A DNA stretch of 46,110 bases from Agriterribacter humi (GTDB taxonomy: Bacteria > Bacteroidota > Bacteroidia > Chitinophagales > Chitinophagaceae): the NCBI RefSeq assembly GCF_009192765.1, contig NZ_VOHQ01000021.1, positions 1 to 46,110 of the forward strand. The letters run 5' to 3'. Under the pieces are notes generated by a model, which ran no database searches, was not told the DNA's origin, and saw only the letters and a list, made by a program, of their open reading frames with translations. The first letter of the stretch is position 1. Every line of letters starts with the position of its first letter. This document shows, piece by piece, positions 18,932 to 27,507 of the stretch. The position numbers and the translations under genes were made by a program.

Positions 18932-18937
18932 TAGTAC
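18742..18937 (+). repeat. attC22, class C, GTA core
   Basis: 196 bp. R'' GCGCAAC at 18742-18748, R' GTAGTAC at 18931-18937. Confidence 0.84.
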
Positions 18938-18973
18938 GCAATTATCGAAACCATCGACACTCGGATAAACCAA

Positions 18974-19489
18974 ATGCTACATTCTGAAAAAGCAGAACAG
19001 TATATTACTAATCTAAAAAGTGAAATTGTCGGGAAGGGGACATATAGACGTGCTATTTGGTTTGCGATATTTATGACCATTCCGTGTATTGGAATTTTGA
19101 CTGATCCAATAGAGGGATTAATAATGCTTTTAAAAAAGGACTACATTTTAATGCCGATTTTGCTATTGCTAATTTACGGCAATGCAATTTTTTTTTGGTT
19201 CAAAGTATTTGACAAAAATATTAAGTTGATAATCAATCCCAATGGAATATGGACAAAAGCAACAGGATTTATAATGTGGGATAACTTTTGGTATTACTAT
19301 TTACGAGAAAGACATACTAACAAAGCAGGGACGTTTCGCGACTTGATATTTAAATTAAGAAATGATGAAAAGGAGTATAAGGTAAACATAACGTATTTAG
19401 ACATAGACTACAAACAAATTCAAAAAGCAATTCAATTAAATGCAAAAGACCATGGCGTTAATGAATTAAGTATTGACACAAATAAGTAA
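18974..19489 (+). CDS. Two-helix membrane protein (cassette 23)
   Basis: 171 residues. Hydrophobic segments at about 27-52 and 57-78 are followed by a soluble domain with an IKLIINPNGIW start and WDNFWYY motif, loosely like bacterial PH-type membrane proteins; I am not sure of this. The cassette uses the variant core: it opens GTAGTACGC and closes GCGTACTAC (19493-19501). No promoter seen. Confidence 0.73.
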   Translation: MLHSEKAEQYITNLKSEIVGKGTYRRAIWFAIFMTIPCIGILTDPIEGLIMLLKKDYILMPILLLLIYGNAIFFWFKVFDKNIKLIINPNGIWTKATGFIMWDNFWYYYLRERHTNKAGTFRDLIFKLRNDEKEYKVNITYLDIDYKQIQKAIQLNAKDHGVNELSIDTNK

Positions 19490-19494
19490 ACTGC

Positions 19495-19693
19495 GTACTA
19501 CAGGCAGGTTGGCAAAAATGCGGGCAGACAGAAAACGTTCGTCAACCTTTGGTTCTTTCCTTATCTTTTGTTCCGGCAGACGGAACGCGCTCGGCAAAAT
19601 TCTATAACTTGTACTTTAACTAAATACTCTACTTCAGTAGCCAGGCGGGACGAAACGCTATTATCCGCACTTCGCCAACCTGTACCGTAAGCT
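19495..19693 (+). repeat. attC23, class A, TAC/GTA cores at both ends
   Basis: 199 bp. R'' GTACTAC at 19495-19501 and R' GTAAGCT at 19687-19693: both core triplets deviate from AAC/GTT. It joins two variant-core cassettes. Confidence 0.85.
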
Positions 19694-20047
19694 GCAATGC
19701 GGGGTATACCCTAAGATTAGTAACTTGTTTGTGCATAGTTGCCTTTTGCGGTTCAGGTGTTTAGCTTTTTATACTTTAGTGCTCTTTACTAAACGGGCGT
19801 TTTGGAAAGTTGCAGTATTATATTTTTCATCTTTTCGGTTGACAAAGGAAGCACATGCAGCTTACATGCGGTTTTGCACAAGTGGGGCATGACGAAGTTC
19901 AATCGGCTAATTGCAACTCCAGGCTTTATATATCGGCTGACGTCCAAACAATAGAAATTATCTAAATACAGTATTTTATACTTTAAATTGTCATCCGGTA
20001 TTTCAGCAGACGGATTTCAAATATCCCACCTGCGCAAAGCCGTGACG
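19688..20047 (+). mobile_element. Cassette 24: N2-family short cassette
   Basis: A 360-bp diverged copy of cassette 8, again with TAAGCTGC at the start and GCAGCTTAC at the end. No convincing gene. Confidence 0.7.
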
Positions 20048-20053
20048 TTATAT
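19859..20053 (+). repeat. attC24, class B', TAC in R''
   Basis: 195 bp. R'' AGCTTAC at 19859-19865, R' GTTATAT at 20047-20053. Confidence 0.83.
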
Positions 20054-20471
20054 GCAACTTGTTCAGAACAGCGTCTTCAACAATTCTATTCGGCTTTGGT
20101 AATGGGATACCTTAAAATTATTTTCTAAACAGTGGCTACAGCAATTCTATTCAGCAACTATTTTCAACGCCGCTTTCATTTCACGGCAGACAGAGAACTT
20201 GTGACAACAACGCTGTTCCATTTGTTCAAACATTTCTCGCTGTTTCGGTTACAAACAGTATTCTTAATTCAATCAAGTATGCATATAACAGGCGGTTTGG
20301 CTCAAGCGGGGCAAGACATAGTACAATCGGCTAATTGCAATTCCGGGCTTCAGTTACCGGCTGACGACATCATAACAGAAATTATCTGAATACAGTATTT
20401 TTTACTTTAAATTGGCATACGGTATTTCAGCAGACGGATTTCAAATATCCCACCTGCGCCAAGCCGTACCG
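20048..20471 (+). mobile_element. Cassette 25: N3-family cassette
   Basis: Near-identical to cassette 15 in its first 200 bp, with a one-base difference run near 20256-20270 that changes the forward frame. This frame change between close copies argues against the 13688/20132 forward frames being genes. Confidence 0.7.
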
Positions 20472-20477
20472 TTAGCG
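20283..20477 (+). repeat. attC25, class B
   Basis: 195 bp. R'' ATATAAC at 20283-20289, R' GTTAGCG at 20471-20477. Confidence 0.87.
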
Positions 20478-20517
20478 GTAAGCATAGACGACCAAATGCA
20501 ACAGACATTTTAAAAGT

Positions 20518-20985
20518 ATGGCAGACATAAAATATCAAATAATTCAACCTGATGACAACGAAAACATAGAACTTATTGCCGACTGGTATTTAAGTGAATG
20601 GAACATACCTATTCAAACGACAATTGAAAAAACCAAAAACTTATCGGCAGACAATTACGAGTTTCAAGTATTAATGACACTTCATAACAAACCAATCGCA
20701 ACGGGTGGACTTTACAACCACGTTGGACTGCTGGACAGAGAGCCACGACTTAAAATATATAAAAACTGGTTAGCATTAGTTTACACAAAGCCCGACAACA
20801 GAGGGAAAGGTTTTGGTGCATTAATTTGTAACCACATACAAGACCATTCAAAAGACCTTGGACTGAAAGACATCTACTTATTTACTCATACAGCAGAAAA
20901 TTTATATAAACGACTTGCTTGGCAACAATTGGAACGACTTGCTTTGGGCGGCAAAGACATCGTAGTTATGAAAAAAGAATTGTAA
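20518..20985 (+). CDS. GNAT family N-acetyltransferase (cassette 26)
   Basis: 155 residues with the GNAT fold pattern: a beta-strand segment WLALVYTKPDNRGKGFGALI carries the acetyl-CoA pyrophosphate-binding R-G-K-G-F-G motif at about residues 102-107, followed by a helix and the strand IYLFTHTAENLYKRL typical of the C-terminal part. Length is normal for a single-domain GNAT. Substrate unknown; related cassette-borne enzymes acetylate drugs, proteins or metabolites. ATG at 20518; cassette ends GTTAGCGGTA and TACCGCTAAC match. Confidence 0.85.
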   Translation: MADIKYQIIQPDDNENIELIADWYLSEWNIPIQTTIEKTKNLSADNYEFQVLMTLHNKPIATGGLYNHVGLLDREPRLKIYKNWLALVYTKPDNRGKGFGALICNHIQDHSKDLGLKDIYLFTHTAENLYKRLAWQQLERLALGGKDIVVMKKEL

Positions 20986-21036
20986 CTAGACAATGCAAAA
21001 CCAACTGACACAAAATTGGACGAGAAGAATGCCTAC

Positions 21037-21168
21037 CGCTAACATCGTATTGGCAATAGGCGGGCTGAACGGCTTCGTATCAACGGAAGTGCAAAAGTCA
21101 ACTTTCGTTCTACAATTGAACTTCAGTGCTAAAAATCCAGCCCATCGCCAATACGCGGCCCGTTGTAT
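21037..21168 (+). repeat. attC26, unique short class
   Basis: 132 bp. R'' CGCTAAC at 21037-21043, R' GTTGTAT at 21162-21168. Arms CGTATTGGCAATAGGCGGGCTG and the CCAGCCCATCGCCAATACG side pair with small bulges. Confidence 0.82.
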
Positions 21169-21176
21169 GTAACTTT

Positions 21177-21752
21177 ATGAGAGCATTCATTTCCATATTG
21201 ACATTTATTTTGACGCTGCCTTTGTTAAGCTATCATCACAAGGTTGACAAGGGTAATGACCTTGACAATGAAAAATATTTAAACTTTCTTGCAGCCATTC
21301 AAAATGGTTCAACATTTAGCTACTTCACAGTCATTAAAGTAAAAAATCTTAATACCGGTGTGACAAAGGAAATCTGCACAAAGGGAAACTTTGTTGCTGG
21401 TGCTTTACACATGGAATTAAATATTGGCTACGACACAATAGGACAACAGCAAGTATTTGGCTTTGCAAAATCAAAAAAGGACAGATACTTTGAGTTTAAA
21501 AATAAAGAAGCCCTTGACAACATTTCGTTCTTCGACTACAAGACAAAGCTTGTTGACAAAATTCAAACTGAATATAATTTTGACAAAGCAATTGAGATTA
21601 TTAAAAATGATAAAGAGTTTGCAATTCGACTTTCTGACGACGAAATGAAAGCTTTTGCTCACGTTCTTTTTAACAAAGGCTATTTGACAGGAGAAAATAA
21701 TTGTTGGGGCGGGACATTAGAGTATGTTGACAGAACAAAGGACGACAAATAA
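21177..21752 (+). CDS. Secreted or anchored protein, unknown (cassette 27)
   Basis: 191 residues from ATG 21177; upstream in-frame codons lie in the attC. An N-terminal hydrophobic stretch (about residues 3-18) looks like a signal peptide or anchor. The body is a charged alpha/beta domain with a Cys in TKEICTKGNF and another in NNCWGGTLEY. No family recognised with confidence. Cassette ends GTTGTATGT and ACATACAAC match. Confidence 0.72.
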   Translation: MRAFISILTFILTLPLLSYHHKVDKGNDLDNEKYLNFLAAIQNGSTFSYFTVIKVKNLNTGVTKEICTKGNFVAGALHMELNIGYDTIGQQQVFGFAKSKKDRYFEFKNKEALDNISFFDYKTKLVDKIQTEYNFDKAIEIIKNDKEFAIRLSDDEMKAFAHVLFNKGYLTGENNCWGGTLEYVDRTKDDK

Positions 21753-21759
21753 AAGCTAC

Positions 21760-21956
21760 ATACAACATGGGTTTTCTGCTATGCTGGCTGAAGAATATTT
21801 ACTGATCGTCCCGTTCGCTTATCATCTGCAGTCCGGGCTGAACGAATAAAGCCGAGCTACAGAATATAACATCAACTACATTAACTTTACTCAGCTTCGG
21901 TTCCTGGCTGACGAATCACGGAATATCAGCACAGCCGAAAGCCCTGGCCGTTACAG
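21760..21956 (+). repeat. attC27, unique class
   Basis: 197 bp. R'' ATACAAC at 21760-21766, R' GTTACAG at 21950-21956. Arms GGGTTTTCTGCTATGCTGG and the ACAGCCGAAAGCCC side pair imperfectly. Confidence 0.78.
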
Positions 21957-22618
21957 GCTACCAATGACCGACAGTCTAAATTCGTAAATGATTTATAAAC
22001 CTGTTGCGGTGCGACAAACCTGACGCTCCCGGAGCGAGCGTTTTGCAGGAGACAATGCTTCTATTAGGCGACAGTGCATGCACGGCCACCCCAGACAGAA
22101 TATCCCTGATTGAGCATGGAGGTCGTTACCGGAGCGAACGTTTTGCAGAGGACAATGCTACTATTAAGCGACAATGCATGCACGGCCACCCCAGACAGGA
22201 TATCCCTGATTGAGCATGGAGAACGTTACCGAAGCGAACGTTTGCAGGAGACAATGCTTCTATTAGGCGACAGTGCATGCACGGCCGCCCCCGGCAGGCG
22301 ATCCCTGATCGGGCACGGAGAACGCTATCGGAGCGAACGTTTGCAGGAGACAATACTTCTATTAAGCGACGGTGCATGCACGGCCACCCCCGACAGATGA
22401 TCCTTGATCGGACATGGAGAAGGCAGCCTGTAACAAGCGGTTTTGCGCAAGCGTGGCTGGACGGAAGCCTGCCAGGCTGATTGCAGATTTGGGCATCAGT
22501 TATCGGCTGACGATGTTCAAACAGAAATTATCTGAATACAATATTTTTTACTTTAAATTGGCAGTACGGTATTTCGGCAGAGGGATTTCAAATTCCACAC
22601 CTGCGCAAAGCCGGCAAC
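21951..22618 (+). mobile_element. Cassette 28: tandem-repeat cassette without clear gene
   Basis: The cassette opens GTTACAGGCT and closes AGCCTGTAAC. Most of its body is four tandem 100-bp repeats (22031-22420). Frames exist on both strands through the repeats but have no recognisable protein signal, and the repeat length (100, 100, 99) is not a multiple of three. Confidence 0.72.
22031..22420. repeat. Four tandem repeats of about 100 bp
   Basis: Units start at 22031, 22131, 22231 and 22330, each beginning GGAGCG or GAAGCG and containing TTTTGCAG(G)AGACAATGCT and a GTGCATGCAC palindrome followed by GGCC. GC content is well above the surrounding cassettes. Point differences between units show the array is not brand new. 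Confidence 0.85.
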
Positions 22619-22625
22619 GTTATAG
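22428..22625 (+). repeat. attC28, class B'
   Basis: 198 bp. R'' CTGTAAC at 22428-22434, R' GTTATAG at 22619-22625. Arms GCGGTTTTGCGCAAG and CTGCGCAAAGCCG. Confidence 0.85.
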
Positions 22626-22706
22626 GCAACCAGACACGACCGTGCAAACTTCAAACTTTGGAACAAAAAACAAACTGTAACATCAAATGACTACAAGACC
22701 GACAAA

Positions 22707-23258
22707 GTGAGTTATCAGGACAAAATAGAAACGAAACTTAACGACCTGCAAAAGGAATTCTTCTGCCTTTTCAGAAAATCATTTCCCGACTTGACAGACA
22801 GAATTGAAATTGAAAAAGGTATTATTCACCCAGACAATTTTTGCTTCTCAGTGACATCTGTATCGCAAGCTTTCGGCAAACTAAATTTTGACATTGATGA
22901 CACAGAGATTACGGTCTTTTCGGACTTTGACCACCGGCATTTTGGAAACTTTCACTTTGATGAAGTAAAAAATAAGCAAACGAGAAATCAGTTTACTTGT
23001 GCTTCAGCAATTGACTATATCAAAGACTTCGTCAATGGAAACATTATTATTGAGTATAAAGAGCAGGACGGCAAATTATTACGAGCATCTCAGTACCATA
23101 AGGACGAGCCGACAATTGCGTTTTCGGCGACAATAAATTTACAAGAACCTAAAAGGAATAACATCCTAACTAAACTGAAAAATGTTTTCAAAAGCAAAAA
23201 AACAAACGGAGCGACAATAGTAACGAAGAAAGTAAATTGGTATGGAGAAATTAACTGA
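22707..23258 (+). CDS. Soluble protein, unknown (cassette 29)
   Basis: 183 residues from a GTG at 22707; the ATG at 22688 is in another frame and stops at the same spot (overlapping GTGA), so a tiny upstream peptide (MTTRPTK) may couple into this start. The protein is acidic in its first 140 residues (FSDFDHRHFGNFHFDE) and basic at the C-terminus. No family recognised; the size and charge resemble polymorphic-toxin immunity proteins, which is only a hint. Cassette ends GTTATAGGC and GCCTATAAC match. Confidence 0.7.
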   Translation: MSYQDKIETKLNDLQKEFFCLFRKSFPDLTDRIEIEKGIIHPDNFCFSVTSVSQAFGKLNFDIDDTEITVFSDFDHRHFGNFHFDEVKNKQTRNQFTCASAIDYIKDFVNGNIIIEYKEQDGKLLRASQYHKDEPTIAFSATINLQEPKRNNILTKLKNVFKSKKTNGATIVTKKVNWYGEIN

Positions 23259-23273
23259 CAGAGAATTGGCTGC

Positions 23274-23468
23274 CTATAACATTGGGCTTGCTTCTACGCT
23301 GGCTGACGGAATAAAATCAGCTTTTGGTTCGCTGTTCATCTGCAGTTCCGGGCGTGACGTTCATTGTTCGGCTTTTGTAGTTATCTTCGGCTTTGGGTTC
23401 GTTACTGGGCTGACGTTCGGGCGAAAAGTTCATTGAATGCCAGCGCAGCAGCAAGCCCAATGTTGTGT
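23274..23468 (+). repeat. attC29, unique class
   Basis: 195 bp. R'' CTATAAC at 23274-23280, R' GTTGTGT at 23462-23468. Arms ATTGGGCTTGCT and AGCAAGCCCAAT pair perfectly. Confidence 0.85.
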
Positions 23469-23493
23469 GCAATAAGATTTGACCCTTAACAAT

Positions 23494-24195
23494 ATGCAAG
23501 GCTATATAATATTTGGAATTTTAGTAATAGCGGTTCTGTCCTTTTGGCTACCTTATCGACAAGGTAAAAAGCAATTGGCTTTTACAGTAGGTATTTTGTT
23601 GACAACATTTATGAGTTTAATCTTTATTCCGATTGAAGGAATATTTTTTCTATTTCTTGGTTTTCCAATTTTATTCTTTGCCGTTATTTTTATTTCTTAT
23701 TGGACACTAATAAATTTAGGGTTTAAAAAAGCGGGTAAAGTCATCGCTGTTACTTTGACAATTTTGGCGTCAATTCCTATTTTAGCGTTTGTATTAGAGG
23801 ACTACTTGTTTTTTAAGTCGGACGCCAAATCACTTTTAAAGGACAATGAAATTGTGCTTGTTGACAAATTTTCCATAAAAGCTAATGAGGTAAGTGGTAT
23901 GCGTGACATGTATCACAAATTTGAACTTCAAATTACTGAAAATGATAAAAATAGATTAGTAAATCAACTGCGACAGTCCGGATATTTCACAACTGACACT
24001 ACCATTCAAGAATATAATCTGCAAAACGAATTGGAAAGGGGCTTATCAAAAAGAGTGTTTAAGGATTATGAAAGAATTGATTTTATCCGAAGAGAAAGCT
24101 ATGAAAAATTAAAACAGGGATATAAGCCAGATTTTGATATCATTACTATTTCAAAAAACGACAATAAATTGACGTTTGAAAGAGTGAATGATTGA
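23494..24195 (+). CDS. Four-helix membrane protein with soluble tail (cassette 30)
   Basis: 233 residues from ATG 23494 (an in-frame TTG at 23479 would also be possible). Hydrophobic helices at about 3-19, 30-46, 49-75 and 84-103, then a soluble domain of about 125 residues with YLFFKSDAKSLL and a basic C-terminus. No family recognised. The cassette opens GTTGTGTGCA and closes TGCACACAAC. Confidence 0.74.
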   Translation: MQGYIIFGILVIAVLSFWLPYRQGKKQLAFTVGILLTTFMSLIFIPIEGIFFLFLGFPILFFAVIFISYWTLINLGFKKAGKVIAVTLTILASIPILAFVLEDYLFFKSDAKSLLKDNEIVLVDKFSIKANEVSGMRDMYHKFELQITENDKNRLVNQLRQSGYFTTDTTIQEYNLQNELERGLSKRVFKDYERIDFIRRESYEKLKQGYKPDFDIITISKNDNKLTFERVND

Positions 24196-24203
24196 ATTAC
24201 TGC

Positions 24204-24399
24204 ACACAACATGCGGTTTTGTGCAAGTGGGGCACGACGTTGTTACTTCAGCTAAGTGCAAACATAGGCTTCGGTTCCAGCGTGACGAATAACATTGAGC
24301 AACAGAAAAAACAATGAACTTTTATCTATAAATTGTACTTCGGTTATGGGCAGACGGAATGCTATTTCCCCACCTGCACAAAGCCGTCCAACGTTGGCG
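24204..24399 (+). repeat. attC30, class B'
   Basis: 196 bp. R'' ACACAAC at 24204-24210, R' GTTGGCG at 24393-24399. Arms GCGGTTTTGTGCAAGTGGGG and CCCCACCTGCACAAAGCCG. Confidence 0.86.
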
Positions 24400-24433
24400 G
24401 CAACCAATACAGCGTTTTCAAATCAACAATATT

Positions 24434-25027
24434 ATGAATTTTGAATTAGCGGAGGACATTAGCGGACTTTTATCCGACGATAAACTTGATGAAGCAATAT
24501 TACTTGCGGAGGTAAAATTAAAAGAGCAAGCTCCAACCGACTTCAACAAACTTTTAGGTAAAAATTTGCTCCACCAAACAGACAAATTGGTTGACTTCTT
24601 CTCGGACTTTTATGACACTGTGAATAGTAACCTTGACATCAAAGCAATTTATGCAGAAATGAACGGTTTTACAATCAATTGCGACCTATGGTTTCTTGAC
24701 TTATTCGCTTATGACAAAGTTGGCGGGACTGATGATACAGATTGGCTTGCTGACTGGGAAGAAGGCAATTCAACAATAAATAGTTTTCCGTTGACAGGTT
24801 ACGAAGAGTTACAAGCGACTTATCAAGACTATATGGACAATCAAAAATATAAGGACAGTCAAATGCAAGGAGCAAGCGATGTAGCAAAACTTTTAATTGT
24901 GTTGCGACTCCAAGAATTGGTAAGAGCAGCGACAGAATTAGCTAAAAGCAAAAATTTATTTTGGGCGACCATTCCTGTATTTGCATCAGCACACGACTAT
25001 TATGACACAGTCTATAAAGCAAATTAA
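24434..25027 (+). CDS. Soluble acidic protein, unknown (cassette 31)
   Basis: 197 residues from ATG 24434; the longer in-frame version would start inside attC30. Strongly acidic, mostly helical in appearance, with a WFLDLFAYDKVGG and DWLADWEEG centre. It resembles immunity-type or SMI1-like proteins only in charge and size; no family is claimed. Start GTTGGCGGC and end GCCGCTAAC pair with one G-T type mismatch. Confidence 0.73.
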   Translation: MNFELAEDISGLLSDDKLDEAILLAEVKLKEQAPTDFNKLLGKNLLHQTDKLVDFFSDFYDTVNSNLDIKAIYAEMNGFTINCDLWFLDLFAYDKVGGTDDTDWLADWEEGNSTINSFPLTGYEELQATYQDYMDNQKYKDSQMQGASDVAKLLIVLRLQELVRAATELAKSKNLFWATIPVFASAHDYYDTVYKAN

Positions 25028-25059
25028 TTGGACAACATTCGTTTGAAAACTTTGGCAGC

Positions 25060-25258
25060 CGCTAACATGCAGGTTGGCAAAAATGCGGGCAGACGGAATA
25101 CGTTCGTCAACTTTTGAGTCTTTGTTTTAGCTATAGTTCCGGCAGACTCAACGCAATCGGCAAAAATCTATAACTTGTACTATATCTAAAAATCAACTTC
25201 GGTAGCCAGGCGGGACGGAACGCTATTATCCGCACTTCGCCAACCTGTAACGTTGCAA
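25060..25258 (+). repeat. attC31, class A
   Basis: 199 bp. R'' CGCTAAC at 25060-25066, R' GTTGCAA at 25252-25258. Confidence 0.88.
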
Positions 25259-25309
25259 GCAATTTTTAGTGACACTCTAAAATTCATCATCAAAAACTAA
25301 AAACAATTC

Positions 25310-25807
25310 ATGTCCGCAACAGCTTCCTTTTACCTGTTGGACACATCCAAACTTGACGACTTAAAGAATAACGCTGAAATCATCGTTAAGAAAAGTTTGT
25401 TCAACAAAAAAGTAATAGACAACTATTGGGATTATTTAGCCAACAATGCGACGGAACTGAAAAGCCTTAACGGTTCAGGTTATGTTTACGCTAACCTACT
25501 TGTCTATCTTCAAGAAGAAAAAAATATTGACCTGCTAACAAACCAATATGACGACATTTCAAAGGAACTTGTTGACAAAAGAGGCAGTTCACATTTTTTG
25601 TTTACGAATAACCAGAGGAATTCATTCTTGACACAACTTGACCCAGACTTATTTACATTGACAGAGATACAAAAGTTTAATCAGGAATTTTCAGAAGAAG
25701 GTGACGAGGAAACAGCGAGGTTGACACTTGATGCCATTAAACTGCTACATGACAATTTAAAGAGCGTTCAAAATGATAGTCAAATTTTGTTACTGATAGT
25801 TGGATAA
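25310..25807 (+). CDS. Soluble acidic protein, unknown (cassette 32)
   Basis: 165 residues, no signal peptide, no membrane helix, rich in Asp, Leu and Asn. It begins SATASFYLLDTSKLDDL, a pattern reminiscent of small regulatory or immunity proteins of Bacteroidota, but I recognise no family. ATG at 25310; the 55-bp leader after the core lacks a clear promoter. Cassette ends GTTGCAAGC and GCTTGCAAC match. Confidence 0.72.
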   Translation: MSATASFYLLDTSKLDDLKNNAEIIVKKSLFNKKVIDNYWDYLANNATELKSLNGSGYVYANLLVYLQEEKNIDLLTNQYDDISKELVDKRGSSHFLFTNNQRNSFLTQLDPDLFTLTEIQKFNQEFSEEGDEETARLTLDAIKLLHDNLKSVQNDSQILLLIVG

Positions 25808-25813
25808 AACTGC

Positions 25814-26005
25814 TTGCAACAAAAGGTTTGGCAATAGGCTGGCTGAAGGAATAACCATCGGCTGTAGTTATCTATCAGCAATAGTTCCAGCAGAAGAATA
25901 AATATCGGCTTTTTGTATTTATCTTCGGCTATAGTTTTTCAATCGGCTGACGTTCGGGCAGACGTTCCTTGAATACCAGCCCATCGCCAAGCCCCAACGT
26001 TGGGC
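25814..26005 (+). repeat. attC32, unique class
   Basis: 192 bp. R'' TTGCAAC at 25814-25820, R' GTTGGGC at 25999-26005. Arms GGTTTGGCAATAGGCTGGCTG against CCAGCCCATCGCCAAGCCCC. Confidence 0.84.
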
Positions 26006-26023
26006 GTCATTAAATCAACATTC

Positions 26024-26527
26024 ATGAACAGACAAATTCTTCTGACATTTTTTCTTTGTTTTCTCTTCTGTTCTTGTGTTGACATTTATCCTGAGCCACA
26101 TGCACTCAAATATAAAGACAAGGAGTTTAATGAATTAGCAAATTTTATTCTTGACCAAAAAGACATCTACGAGATGGATGACTTCACACGACATTACAAA
26201 AGACTAAATGAAATTTCAATTAAAATAGACGACAAAGAAGGCGACCAAGATGCTCAATATTTATATGTAGTTGAAGATTCATTAAAGCTTGACGCAAAAA
26301 TAGTTTCTGCACTAAGGATTAAATTGGAAGACACAAAACTTCGTGACTTTATTAAGTCGGGTGACACAATCCTTTTTACAGTTGACGGCTTCCTTGACAA
26401 TTCATGGGGATTTATGTATTCCAAACAAGGACTGACAATGGATTCAACATGGTTTAACTTTAAAGGAAATTCTGTAAAGTTCGTAGAGGACGTTAACAAA
26501 AATTGGAAAAGGACTGCAATACGCTAA
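26024..26527 (+). CDS. Lipoprotein, unknown (cassette 33)
   Basis: 167 residues from ATG 26024. Residues 1-18 form a lipoprotein signal ending LFCSC with the lipidated Cys at about 18 and acidic residues soon after (VDIYPE). The mature part is charged and includes a DNSWGFMYSKQG segment. Probably cell-envelope-located. No family recognised. Cassette ends GTTGGGCGT and ACGCCCAAC match. Confidence 0.75.
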   Translation: MNRQILLTFFLCFLFCSCVDIYPEPHALKYKDKEFNELANFILDQKDIYEMDDFTRHYKRLNEISIKIDDKEGDQDAQYLYVVEDSLKLDAKIVSALRIKLEDTKLRDFIKSGDTILFTVDGFLDNSWGFMYSKQGLTMDSTWFNFKGNSVKFVEDVNKNWKRTAIR

Positions 26528-26533
26528 ACGAAC

Positions 26534-26731
26534 GCCCAACAGGCAGTTTTGCGTCAGCAGGGGGCGACGAAAAAATCCTCATCTTAGTGCTACTATCAGC
26601 TACATATCCGGCTGACAGAACACAGATGAGCAACAGAACATATTTTCAACTTTTGTAACTTACATCGGCTGCAGTTCCAGGCTTGACGTTTTCCAAATGC
26701 CCTGCCGAACGCAAAGCTGTGGTCGTTGTGC
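26534..26731 (+). repeat. attC33, unique class
   Basis: 198 bp. R'' GCCCAAC at 26534-26540, R' GTTGTGC at 26725-26731. Arms GGCAGTTTTGCGTCAGCAGG and CCTGCCGAACGCAAAGCTG. Confidence 0.84.
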
Positions 26732-26775
26732 GTCACCTTTTCCCGACCCTTTCATGCTTGATGAAAAAAAATAAG

Positions 26776-26806
26776 TTTCAAAATATAGAAACTTTGTTTA
26801 ACTTTG
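26776..26806 (+). promoter_or_regulatory. Cassette-borne promoter of the toxin-antitoxin pair
   Basis: TTTC at 26776-26779, exactly 19 bp, then TAACTTTG at 26799-26806, a close match to TTTG-N19-TAnnTTTG. It sits inside the cassette and would drive both genes independently of array transcription. Confidence 0.65.
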
Positions 26807-26821
26807 TATAAACGGTTTCTA

Positions 26822-27163
26822 TTGCAATACTTTCAGACACGATTTTTAGAAGAGGCAGACAAATTTATTGCCGGACTTGATTCCAAAGCAGCAAGAAAGA
26901 TTTTTTATAATATTGACCTGGCTGAACAAAGCAATGACCCAAGACTTTTCAAAAAACTGCAAAATGACATTTGGGAGTTTAGAACAAACTTTGGCGGACA
27001 ACAAATCAGATTGCTGGCATTTTGGGATAAAGAAACGGAAGCTGAAACATTAGTCTTTGCAACACACGGCTTTATTAAAAAGGTAGACAAAGTCCCTAAA
27101 AACGAAATTGAAAGAGCAATTAATATCAGGACAAAATATTTTGAAAGCAAACGTAAAAAATAA
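26822..27163 (+). CDS. HigB/RelE-like mRNA interferase toxin (cassette 34)
   Basis: About 114 residues. The motif order FLEEADKFIAGLD, RKIFYNI, LFKKLQNDIWEFRT, IRLLAFWD and ATHGFIKK is that of the Gp49/HigB branch of RelE-type toxins, which cut ribosome-bound mRNA. The frame is open upstream to a TTG at 26804, but that codon overlaps the -7 box of the promoter, so I prefer the TTG at 26822; no ATG is available. The antitoxin gene follows 4 bp after the stop (toxin first, as in higBA). Toxin-antitoxin cassettes are known to stabilise large integron arrays. Confidence 0.85.
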   Translation: MQYFQTRFLEEADKFIAGLDSKAARKIFYNIDLAEQSNDPRLFKKLQNDIWEFRTNFGGQQIRLLAFWDKETEAETLVFATHGFIKKVDKVPKNEIERAINIRTKYFESKRKK

Positions 27164-27167
27164 CATT

Positions 27168-27494
27168 ATGGCAAAGACAGCAATAAAATCATACTCGCTT
27201 GCCGAAATGAAAGACAAATATATCGGTAAAAAAGGTACAGCAGACAGAGACGAATACGAATATGAACTTCGTATGGACGTTTTGGGTAGAATGATAAAAA
27301 CCGCAAGACAAGAACGCAACCTGACACAAGAACAATTAGGACAACTTGTAGGTGTACAGAAAGCTCAAATTTCTAAACTTGAAAGCAGTGCAAATAGTGC
27401 GACAATTGATACAATTCTCAAAGTTTTTAAAGCTTTAAAAGCTGACATTCATTTTAATGTAACGCTTGAAAAAAAACACTTACAACTTGTGTGA
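27168..27494 (+). CDS. HigA-like XRE antitoxin (cassette 34)
   Basis: 108 residues from ATG 27168. An N-terminal toxin-binding segment (about 1-40) precedes an XRE helix-turn-helix (about 42-95: LGRMIKTARQERNLTQEQLG, then VQKAQISKLE). It would neutralise the toxin and repress the shared promoter at 26776-26806. A longer in-frame start inside the toxin gene is possible but unnecessary. Cassette ends GTTGTGCGTC and GAACGCACAAC match. Confidence 0.88.
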   Translation: MAKTAIKSYSLAEMKDKYIGKKGTADRDEYEYELRMDVLGRMIKTARQERNLTQEQLGQLVGVQKAQISKLESSANSATIDTILKVFKALKADIHFNVTLEKKHLQLV

Positions 27495-27507
27495 CGATAA
27501 GGCGAAC

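Noticed and set aside
13688..20389. Forward frames in N3 cassettes (13688-13891, 15542-15733, 20132-20389)
   Set aside because: Their ends lie in different attC classes and small indels between close copies change the frame.
22004..22480. Frames on both strands across the 100-bp repeats
   Set aside because: Repeat length is not a multiple of three, and no frame is favoured.
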